The notes beneath the pieces were generated by a model that made no database searches, had not been told where the DNA came from, and worked only from the letters and a program-made list of their open reading frames with translations. Positions 22,201 through 31,876 of a stretch of DNA of 37,228 bases are shown here, piece after piece. Origin of the DNA: Fonticula alba (Eukaryota > Opisthokonta > Rotosphaerida > Fonticulaceae); NCBI RefSeq assembly GCF_000388065.1, contig NW_009242983.1:421529-458756 (forward strand), read 5' to 3'. Positions within the stretch are counted from its first letter, which is position 1. Each line of letters begins with the position of its first letter. The translations under genes were made by a program, and so were the position numbers.

Positions 22201-22939
22201 CCTGCAGCCGATGCACCACGCCCTCTTCGAGAATGAGGTGGCCTTGATGTGGGTCCTGCGCGACCATCCGAACATTGTCCGGTTGTATGGCTATGGCACC
22301 TCGCCTCCGGCCATTGTGATGGAGCGCTTCGATTGCGACCTGAGCACGCTGCTGCACTCGGAGGTGCCGCTGTCGGTGGCTCAGCTGTGGGACATCTGCC
22401 AGCAGTGGGCCGCCGGGCTGGAGGCCATGCACACACATGGGGTGGCCCACGGCGACCTGAAGCCGGGCAATGTGTTTGTCAGCCAGACGGCTTCTTCCTG
22501 GCGGGCGGCCCTCGGGGACCTGGGCACGTCCAGGAACCTGAGCGCCAGCCGGCTGTCGGCCCTGGTCAACAGCATGCCCGAGCTGAATGCCATGTCGGTG
22601 CGGTATGCGGCGCCGGAGCTGCTGGACGCCTTCCAGCGGTCGGTTCCCCTGGACCCGGGGCTCTTCTTCCCGGTGGACATGTATGCGGCGGGGGTCATGC
22701 TGGGCGAGTGCCTGGCGCGGACTGCTCCCTGGGCTGGCATGAGCATGCAAGACATCAAGTACGCCGTGCGTGGCGGTGCCCGGCCGAGCGTCGAGCTCCT
22801 GGCCCAGGAGGCCCGGGACCTGGTGCAGGCCGCCTGGCAGGAGGACCCCAGCCGGCGGCCGCTCGCAGCCACCTTCCGCCAGCGCTGCGCCGCGCAACAT
22901 GTAGTAGCCGTGAGAAGTCTACCAGCCTCGCCCACATGA
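16277..22939 (+). CDS. receptor-like kinase with furin-type Cys-rich ectodomain (paralogue A)
   Basis: Exons 16277-17639 and 17787-22939 give 2171 aa. The intron (147 nt, donor GTATGT, CTGAC at 17749, acceptor AAG, phase 1) joins G to AC as Asp455 and keeps the frame. Order: signal peptide around residues 24-41 (LAVLVLWLLLAIASIRG); an ectodomain block to about 430 that may be beta-rich; a short Cys-rich segment (about 430-520); a second block with few Cys (about 525-950); then some 850 residues of CxxC-type furin/EGF-like repeats (CxxCDxxCxTCxGP); a transmembrane helix about 1813-1837 followed by RRHR; and a kinase about 1885-2150. Kinase landmarks are the glycine loop LGAGTQASVYA, VAVK Lys1920, HGDLKPGN with Asp2011, DLG in place of DFG with Asp2032, and YAAPEL. 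The catalytic Lys, both Asp and Asn are present, so activity is plausible, but the HRD Arg is Gly (non-RD). TKL class is inferred. A second ATG at 16292 could be the start. Tandem paralogue downstream. Confidence 0.88.
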
Positions 22940-23187
22940 ATCCCCCCTCGGGGCCCGGGGGCGGGCAGAGGCCGGTCGTCGGGCCGTGCATTTTCCTTCG
23001 GGAAGCCCCATGGTCCGTGGCTGGGAAGGGGGTTGCTGGCCGTGTCGTGTGTCCCCCCCCCTTTCATGGGCCGGGGGTCTGTGGTGTAGATGCATGCCGG
23101 GCTTTTGCTCGGTTGCCATGCCGGACGGGGGGAACGCGCGGGGCAGAGCCGAGGGAATGACCAACATTGGTAGTAGATTGTTAGAAC

Positions 23188-23193
23188 AATAAA
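23188..23193 (+). promoter_or_regulatory. polyadenylation signal of paralogue A
   Basis: A canonical AATAAA lies 249 nt after the stop codon of the upstream kinase gene, inside a local AT-rich patch (TAGATTGTTAGAACAATAAA) that stands out from the GC-rich background. Cleavage would be expected within about 10-30 nt. Confidence 0.6.
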
Positions 23194-23560
23194 GCGACAG
23201 CATAGTCCTCTACCGGTGGCACTCCGCCGTGAGTGCCACCGCACCCCGTGTCCGTGCTCCTCCTTCCGCACAGGATCTCCTCCGGCCGGAGGGACCCGGT
23301 TTGTGAGCCCCTGGCTGTTGGCACATTTTGGCACGCAACTCCAGCCATGGAGTTCGCCCGCACCCCCCGAGCCAGCGCATCGCGTGTCCTTCGGAAGGCG
23401 CGGGAAGCGCGGGGGGGTGCCTCGCGGCCCAGTTTACGCTGGGACGCCCGGCGTGGTGCGCCCGTTGCACCCCGATCAAGCGTCTCCCAGACCCGGGGGG
23501 CCCATGCTGTCTGGCATGCGAAAAGCCCTGCTTGAAGGTATCCTTCTCGTGTGTTAGAGT

Positions 23561-23696
23561 GCGTGCGAGTGCGGGCGAGTGCGTGCGAGTGCGTGCGAGT
23601 GCGTGCGAGTGCGGGCGAGCGCGGATGTGCCTGGGTGTGCCTGGGTGTGCGCGGATGTGCCCGGGTGTGCACCTGTGCCCGGGTGTGCACCTGTGC
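23561..23696. repeat. minisatellite of about 10-bp units
   Basis: Six units of GCGTGCGAGT or close variants run from 23561 to about 23620. They pass into related units such as CTGGGTGTGC, GCGGATGTGC and a 16-bp pair CCGGGTGTGCACCTGT. The array lies in the 5' flank of paralogue B, about 240-375 nt before its start. Confidence 0.85.
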
Positions 23697-23935
23697 CGCG
23701 GAACCCCTGTACGCATGTGCGCCTGTGTGCCGGCCACGCCCGGCCCCCGGCCTGCCGCTGCCGCCGCCATCGAGTCGAAACGGGCTACAGCCACCAGGCC
23801 CCCGGGCAGGCGGGACATGCTGACGGTTGATAAGGCCGGTCGATGCGCCGCCTGCACCTCAGCCAGGCTGCCTCTGCTCAGCCTCCCTCCTCCGAATGCC
23901 CCTCCTCCCCGGTCTTCTTTGCTGCCGGTCTCACG

Positions 23936-26900
23936 ATGGCTCTTCCCCGATGCAAGGCGTCGGCCAGGAGTCTCTCGTGGACTCTTGCATTGTTGCTTTT
24001 GCTTCTCTCTGTCTGCATGCCATGTGGCCCGGGCGCTGTCGGTGCCCAGCTCGCCGAGCAAATCGGCGGATCACTCTTTTGGATGCAGTCACCAGGGGAC
24101 ATTTACCCAAGATCGGAAGGCCATGTAGGTCGGCTCGTGTCGGGTCAGCCATCTATGTGGTACACTGTCACACCCTCACGATGGCGCGCCTCCCGACATC
24201 AGATCGACCTGGACACATTCAAGGACATCCGGCATGGATTCTTTTTCCCCAGGACCAGTGAAAACCCCCTGACTGGTGATATGTCCGGTGTGCCGGCCAG
24301 CCCGACCCGCGGTCCCTTGGCTCTCCCCTCGAGCCGCTGGGATCCGCTGTTCCTTTGGCAGCATGGGAGCCAAATTATTTTGTCCACCACAGGCCAGAGC
24401 TACCCCTACTCGGGGCTCAATGGCATGCAAGTCACCCTGCTGGCCGGCCAGGCCATCGGCGTCCATGAGGCCACGGCCCTGGTGCTTCTGGGCTCCGGCA
24501 CCACGGCCACCGCCCGGACGCTCAGCTGGCTGGGGGGAGATTGGTCCGCCCAGTCGCACGCCGTCAGCCAGCCCGTTGGCCTGGGTGTGTCCGGCCTGCC
24601 GGGGAGCTTTCTCCTGGCAACGACCACGGGCTGGTCCTGCCTTCGCCCGGGGAAGGCCCCGGTTGTCCGATCGCTCAACGAACGTCCGACCTCTCTGGTG
24701 GCCACGCGCTTTCTGACCTCGGACCCGGGGCTGATGGACCTCGTCGTGGTCACCGCCAGCCGGCTGCGTGTTTACATCGGCCTCAGTCCGGTGACCTGTG
24801 TGGCGGTGGACGTGCTCGAATCCTCGGCCCTGCCGGCCGATCGCCGGCCGCTGACGACGCACTTCGTCCCGGCGATCCAGGACATGTCCCGTCCCACGGG
24901 CTTCCTGCTCCTTGGCCGTGGAGTGGATGCCCTCTGGCGAGTCAGCTATCTACCGGGGCCGAATGGACCTGCTGATGGGCAGTTCATTTGGCAGCCTTTC
25001 CTGCTGAATTATGCGTCCTTCTTCGATCCTCAAAGCAACTATCCCCCCAACATCGCCAGCTTGAACCTCGGCTCAAGGTGGCAAGAGCACTGGGTCTACA
25101 CTTACGGCAGGCAGACTTTCCTGCTTAGAGAACAGTTCGCATGCAAGACCGATGCCTCGATTGAGTGCTCTGGTCAGAAACCAAGTTGGCGTTGTGCGCC
25201 GGGTCGCCGGCTCGCGCCTCTCCGCTCGCCGTTGGAACTGTGTGCCGGGTGCATCGATGGTCTTTATCCCGTGCATTTGGGTCTGGGTCGATGTACGTGA
25301 TTGGCGGTGTCCTGCTATGCGTCGCTCCTAGGTCGTCTTACTCACACGCACCTCTTCGTCAAGATGACTGCCGGCCGTGCTCGGTGCCAGGCTGTCGGGT
25401 GTGCTCCGACGGCGGGGGATCGTGCACTTCCTGCCACCGTGGATTACTCCTGTGGCGGGACCCTGCCGGCGGGGCGGATACCTGCACGGCCGGCTGCCCT
25501 GACGGCAGCCGCGCATCCGGCCAGGTGTGCGTCGCCTCGGCCCACGTCCCAATGGACATTGATATCACCCCGCTGTCCCACCGGCCGGAGGGGGCCTATG
25601 CTGTGACAACGTGCCCCACGCGCACGTATCTGCGAAGCGGGCGCCTCCATGTGTCGAAGGCGTCACTGACGGCCGCCGAGCCAGGGGCCCTTCTCGCGGG
25701 CATGAGCTCCGGAGCGGTGAGCATGCTGAATGTCGACGCCCTGCGCCAGGATCCGGCGTCCATGTTGGACCATGTGCCGGTCAGCAACTTGCCCAACTTC
25801 TCGGGCGTCCGACAGATCATCGAATTGGATCCATCCATCCGGCAGGGCAATGTGCAGATCAACATCGTTGTTATCGCCAGCCGAGTGCACCATCTGGCTC
25901 TGTCCTGCACGCTACCCGATGTGGGTCCCCATGCCGAGTGCGAGGTGGATATCGTGTCCAAGGAACTGGCGGGCTTGGCTGCGACGACCCCGGCGAGGAA
26001 GGTGGCCCCTTCGGTGGTGGCCTTTGACGGGCACGTGGTTGACTTCCAGGAGGCCGAGCAACAGCCCGTATCGCGCGCTCTCTCGGAAGGTCGAAGCAAA
26101 CACCCTGCCATGGTGATGCATCGCGATCCAGCGACCGGGCATTCGGATGACTGGATTTATCAGTATGATCATCGGTATTGGGGGCTTTATGCCTGTCCGT
26201 GGAAACTATTCCGTCAAGGCGACGCCCGATGCCAGCTCGAGGACCCGCGCTTCCTGCTCTACAATGCAGTGAGCATGTCGGCCCCCCCTTCCGGTGAGGG
26301 CATTCACCCACTTCGGGGGTCTGAGGGCGTGTCTGCCGTCGATGTCAAGCCAGACCGCAGCTGGGTGCTCATTTCGCTGGCGACAGGCTCCCGGTCGCCG
26401 CATCTCCCCTCGGAGGATGTCGTGCATGCGGGCACCCTGCATGAGGGTGGGCGCTTCTTTTGGGCAGCTGAGCATGTTCGCCTGGGCCTGCAGGCACAGG
26501 GCCGCACGCGTGACATCGCCGGCATGGGCATGGTTCTGGCCGAACTGCCGAATTACAACTTCGGCAACTTTGCCATGTGGGGCGTCACCCTGCACGGGGT
26601 GGTGGGATATCCGAGCGCGCTGGTGGTGGTCTTCAACCAGATGGTGGGTGTGTCGCTGATGCATTGCCCTGTCGGCGGCCTTGGACAGTGTCGGCTGGAG
26701 CCGGGACGAATTTCCTCCTTCCACCCTTCGGTGGGCTTTTCCTCGCCCCAGCAGGTCCTGGTGGCCCCGGCCCCTGGCACGTGGACCATGCACGAGGGCA
26801 GGCCGGCGGCGGTGACGCTGCTGCTTTTCGAGCGCGGCCCAAAGGCCCGGCATGGGCTTCTGGTGCGCGTGGGGCTTGGTGCCTGTCCGGCGGGTACATT

Positions 26901-29900
26901 CGGGCCGAGCTGCATTCCCTGCGATGCCCGGTGCCAGACATGTTCCGGTCCCGGGCCGGGGGGGTGCATCGTGCCGCGATGTGGCGCCTTCATGCCCTCG
27001 GATCCGACCACCTGCCTGGCTGCCTGTCCGGCGGGCCTCCATGCCGGGGCAGACGGCTCGTGCAGGTGCCATGAGCAGTGTGCGGCTTGCGGCCGAACGG
27101 CGCACGACTCGTTCGTGTGCAATGTCTGCCCGCCCGGCATGGCCCTGGACCGGGCGCAGCCCCAGGGGGACCGGTGCTTCGCCTGCCACCCCTCCTGCGG
27201 GGAATGCTCGACACCGGCCAGCGCTTCGGGGTGCCTCTCGTGCTCGGGCCCAGGCATGCTCCTGCGTCCGGATGGCACCTGTGGGTCTTCCTGTCCGGCA
27301 GGGACCTGGGCCGATGCGCATACCGGGACGTGTGACCCGTGCATGCCTAACTGCGCCACTTGCACGGGTCCCAGCTCGTGCGGCACGTGTCAAGGGGGGT
27401 ATCTGCTGGAGCCGATATCCGGCTGGTGTATCGCCTGTGCCGATCAGTGTGCCCGGTGCTCAGGCCGCCTGGACGCCTTTCTCGAATGTCGCACAGGATA
27501 CCGTTGGCTCAGCGGGGCGCCGCCCTCTGAAGCTGGGACGCCGGGAACCTGTGTGGCTTGTCCGAGGGGCTGCGCCGATTGCCATGGGAATGGCCAGTGT
27601 GTGTCTTGTGAATCAAACCACATTTTCCAAGCGTCGACGCGCAGCTGCGTCTACGTCTCTCCGCCTGGCTGCGACACATTCAAAGCAAATGGCCTCTGTG
27701 ATCGCTGTATGATGGGGTTTTATTTGGACGCCTCTGCGAATGAATGCAGATCAAGTTGCCCTGCGGGGATGTCGGCCGATGCCGAGCGTGCGACTTGCCA
27801 GCCCTGCCATGCAAGCTGCGCCGAATGCAAGGCACCCGGGGACCCGGGGGCCTGTACATCCTGCGCCGGGGGTAGGGCGCTGCAACCGGACGGCCGAACC
27901 TGTGCGGACACCTGCCCGCGGGGATTCCTCCGGGAAGGGGCCGCCTGCCGGGCGTGCGGCAGCAAGTGCCTGGCCTGCTCGAGGGCTGGCGAGTGTGACG
28001 AATGCCAGCCGGGGCATTACAGCTCGTCGGCGGGCGCCTGCCTGCCCTGCCATGGCTCCTGCGCGACATGTACACAGGCAAGCGCCTGCGACACGTGCCA
28101 CCTGGGCTTGGTGTTCCTGTCCTCGGACCCGGCGATGCCCTCGCTGTGTGGGAGTGTCTGCCCGGCGGGGGAGCGCCCCGGTGCGGACCGGTGCACCGGC
28201 TGCGATGAGAGCTGCACCGTCTGTGCCTCGGCCCGGGGGGACCTGTGTGAGGTGTGTGCGCCGGGCTACCGCTGGGAGGGCGATCCGCCGCCGGCCGGCG
28301 GGAGTAAGGTGTGCGTGGCCTGTGGCCAGGGCTGTCTCTCGTGCACGGCAAGAAAGTGCTTCAGGTGCACCAGCGGGTGGTTCCTGGGGCCGGGGTCGGT
28401 GTGCGTGGCTGCCTGCCCGGCGGGCATGTATGGCGACCTAGTGGAGCATGCCTGCCGGCCCTGTGATGTCAGCTGTGCCACGTGCAGCGGGCCCTGGGCC
28501 CAGCAGTGCACCTCCTGCGCGGCCAACTTGGAGCACCTCCCAGCAGGGGGCCGGCCCGATGGCCGGGGATCGTGCCGGTCCCTGTGTCCGGAGGGCGAGT
28601 TCCGGGAAATGCCCTCCGGCGTGTGCCAGCCGTGCGACCCGGCCTGCGCGGCGTGCAATGGCCCGACGGATGGGGACTGCTGGCGGTGCAGGGGCGGACT
28701 GCTGCAGGGGGGCGCGTGCGTCCAGGCCTGCGCCGCCGGGCATGTGGCCATGAGCGAGCGGTGCCTGGCCTGCCATGTGTCCTGTGCCGAGTGCTCCGGG
28801 GTGCGCTTTGACCAATGCCTGGGTGCCTGCCCGGCCGGGCTGCTGGCCTTCCCGGCCGGGGCGTCGCCGAAGCAGTGTGTGCCCAGTTGCCCGGGGAACT
28901 TTTTCGCCTCCGACGCCGGGTGCACGGCCTGCCCGGCCGATTGCCAGTATTGCCCGGCCGGGCCGGACACGTGCAGTCGCTGCAGCCGGTCGAAGCTCCT
29001 GTCGAAGGGAGCCTGCGTGAGCGTCTGCCCGGCGGGGTCGCTGGACGACCGGGTCCAGTGCTACACATGTGACGGGTCGTGCGCGACGTGCCACGGCCCG
29101 GGGCCGCAGCACTGTCTGGCCTGCGTGGCCAGCGCGCCCTTGGTGTGGGACAGCACCTGCCATGTGTCCTGCCCCCGGGGGACCTTCCGCCGGGATGCCG
29201 AGTGTGTGCGGTGCTTCGACACGTGCGAGACGTGCTCCGGTCCCGGGCCCGGGGATTGCACCAGCTGCCCGGTGGGCCGGGTGCTGGGCATGGACGGGGC
29301 CTGCTTCGGGGATTGTCCCCCGGGGCAGTATGCCGGGGTGGTGCGTGGCGGCCAGCCGGCCTGTCACCCCTGCTCGGCGACATGCGACCAGTGCCTGGGC
29401 CCGGGGGCGGCCGAGTGCACGGCCTGCCGGCCGGGCCAGCTCCTGGAGGATGGCCGCTGTGTGGGCCGCTGCTCGGCCGGGTACTTCGAGTGTGCCGCGG
29501 ATGCGGGCCGCTGTCGAGCTTGCCCGGCCGGGTGCACCGAGTGCATGCATGACCGGTACCGGGGGCCGGGCTGCGAGGCCGCCTGTGGCGCATGCGCGGC
29601 TGGGTGGGTCCTTTCGCCGCGGACCGGTGTCTGCGAGTCGGCCTGCCCGGCGGGGGAATACCTGCCGGGGCCCGGCGAGTCGCACTGTGCCCCATGCGCA
29701 GGGGCGTGCACGACCTGCCACCATCGGGCAGACCGGTGCACCGGGTGCGCCGATGTGGACCTCTGGCTGTGGGTGGACTCCGGCCGGTGTGCGGGCTCTT
29801 GCCCGGCGCAGGGGTACGCCCCACTGGCCAGGGATGGCGTGTGTCTGCCGTGCGTCGACGGGTGTGAGTACTGCTCGGCGAGCGACGAGCATCCGGGCTG

Positions 29901-31876
29901 CCAGTGGCCGGCCACCGGGGGGCTCAGCTGTCCGCGGGCCGACCGCTGCGATGCCTGTGCCTCGGGGCTGCTGCTGCTGCGGGGGGCCGAGTGCGTGGAG
30001 TCCTGTCCGGTGGGATTCTACGCCGATTGGGAGGCGCCGCGGCCCCTGTGCGCGGCCTGCCATGTCGGCTGCACGTACGCGTGCGTCGGGCCGAGCGAGG
30101 AGGAATGCATTCACCCGGGCGGAGGGGCCGCCAGGATGCGCCTCGGTACGTCCGGCCGGGGTTCTGTTTCTTCTTTTCGCCTTCCCCTCAGCTCGCGCCT
30201 TCTAACTGCCAGGGCCCGCTGGCGCCTGGGCGTGGCCATGCCGTGGGCAGTGCTCGGCCTGGGCATCGGCCTGGGCATGTTGCTGGTGCTGCTGGCGCTG
30301 CTGGCGCTGGGTCTCCTGCTGCGGAGGCGCTCTCGCTCGAAGGCGCCCGCGCAAGCGCCGGTGCGTGGGTTCATCGCTCTATCGTATGCAGCCGCACAGG
30401 GCGCGGGGGGGGGGTGTTCATGAAGGCTGACGGCCATGCTGTCGCTCACACTGGGTACCGTCTGCCGGGCAGCCGGATGAGGGTGCGTTCGAGGGACAGC
30501 CGCGCGCGCGCGCGCGCTGGGGGAAGGGGACACCTGCACATGGCGGCGGGGTACTGACGGGTGTCCGTGTGCCGGGCTCAGATTCCACGGTTCTCAATAC
30601 GATCGTCGGTGCGTCATTGCCGCGCCCCCCCCCCCCCCCGGCCCGGGAGGGGGGGTCGGGCCTGCGCGGGTGTCCTCGCGTGCGCGACTCTTCTTTCAAG
30701 GCCCTCTGACCTCGGCCAAATGTGGCATATGACCGCACGGGGGGATGCGCGCAGAGATGTCCCTGCCGGGGGCCATGCTCGTGAGCATGACACACGATGT
30801 TGTGGCCCTGGACGAGGACCACCTCGGGTCCGGGGCCCAGGCGGCGGTGTTCGCCGCGCGGGTCGTCGGGGCGGGGACGTCCTCGCGCCTCGGCTGCATG
30901 GACACCGTGGCCATCAAGCAGATGAAAGGTGCGTCTCGGGGGGAGGCGGATGGGCGGGTGTCGATCCCAGAGCCGAGGCTGCTGCCTTGGGCGCCTGCTA
31001 ACGGCGCATGTCGCTGCTCCTCTCCAGCGGACCGAATGACACCCCTGCAGGTGACGCTCCTGCAGAATGAAATTGCCCTGATGTGGTGCGTAGTACGGGC
31101 GCGGCGGGGGGGGGGGGCCACTTGCCTCGGGAGGGGGCGTCCTCTGACCGGGCCCGGTGCCCTTGCATCGCAGGCTGCTGCGGGAGCACGCGCACATCGT
31201 GCGGATTTACGGGTACAGCGAGGACCCGCCGGCCATCGTGATGGAGCGCTTTGAGGGGGACCTGGCGGGGCTGCTCCACTCGGACCTGTGGCTGGGCCTG
31301 GGCGCGCTGCTGGACCTGGGCTTGCAGTGGGCCACCGGGCTGGAGGCCATGCATGCGAATGGGATTGCCCACTGCGACTTGAAGCCGGGCAATGTTTTCG
31401 TCCGGCGCGGGGCCGATGGGGCGCGCTGGTATGCGGCGCTCGGGGACCTGGGCACCAGCCGGAATTTGAATGCCGACCGGGCGTCGGCCCTTGTGACCGC
31501 GGCGCCGGAGCTCAATGCCCTGACGGCGCGGTACGCGGCGCCGGAGGTCTTGCAGGCCTTCCAGCGCCGGCATGCCCTCCGGGCCGAGCACTACCTGCCC
31601 TCGGACATGTACAGCGCGGGCATCCTCCTGTGGGAGACCATCTCGCGCAGGGTCCCCTGGGAGGGGCTGCGCTTTGGTGGCATCGCGGGGGCCGTGGCGG
31701 CCGGCGATCGGCCGGCCCTTTACCATGCCACGGACCCGGTGGCCCAGGAGGACTCGGCCCTGGGCCGGGGCCTGGCCGACGAGCTGTCCCGACTCTGGTC
31801 AGAGGACCCGGTGAACCGGTCCTCCGCGTCGCACCTGCGGCACCTGTTGGCGGAGCTGGCCGCGACCCTGGCCTAG
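23936..31876 (+). CDS. receptor-like kinase with furin-type Cys-rich ectodomain (paralogue B)
   Basis: Exons: 23936-25292, 25364-30145, 30251-30360, 30473-30482, 30582-30608, 30755-30928, 31028-31085, 31174-31876; 7221 nt, 2406 aa, in frame throughout. Donors are GTACGT (introns 1, 2) and GTGCGT (introns 3-7). The start was chosen at ATG 23936 (A at -3, G at +4), directly before a strong signal peptide; an in-frame ATG at 23843 would add 31 residues. Order as in paralogue A: signal peptide, first ectodomain block, short Cys-rich segment, second block, long furin/EGF-like CxxC repeats, transmembrane helix about 2047-2070 with RRR after it, and kinase. Kinase landmarks are LGSGAQAAVF (about 2118), VAIK Lys2150, HCDLKPGN with Asp2241, DLG Asp2264 and YAAPEV. 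The HRD Arg is Cys, the Phe of DFG is Leu; catalytic residues are kept. Intron 1 is at the same place and phase as the single intron of paralogue A. Intron 2 (105 nt) is stop-free and a multiple of three, so retention would add 35 residues before the membrane helix. Confidence 0.85.
30473..30482 (+). other. 10-nt micro-exon of paralogue B
   Basis: The ten bases CCGGATGAGG lie between an acceptor (GGGCAG) and a GTGCGT donor. With flanking exons they yield PDE plus the first base of an Asp codon and lead into DSTVLNTIVE. Paralogue A has the uninterrupted equivalent TEDATMLNTIVE. Skipping it would shift the frame ahead of the kinase domain. Confidence 0.72.

Larger units (their letters stand above)
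22940..23935. other. spacer between the two receptor kinases
   Basis: It holds the 3' untranslated region of paralogue A with an AATAAA signal (23188-23193), a decameric minisatellite (23561-23696) and the 5' leader of paralogue B. No gene of its own is supported. Confidence 0.6.

Noticed and set aside
20946-22436. 496-codon minus-strand frame
   Set aside because: It is antisense to the end of the Cys repeats, the transmembrane helix and the kinase domain of paralogue A, with no features of its own.
23561-23696. CRISPR-like array
   Set aside because: The units are contiguous and vary gradually, without unique spacers; the genome is eukaryotic.
30192-30212. Acceptors at 30191 and 30212 for the intron starting at 30146
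   Set aside because: They have the better pyrimidine tract and a CTAAC, but both put the membrane helix out of frame (the first also meets a TAA). The AG at 30249-30250 keeps the frame and matches the paralogue length.
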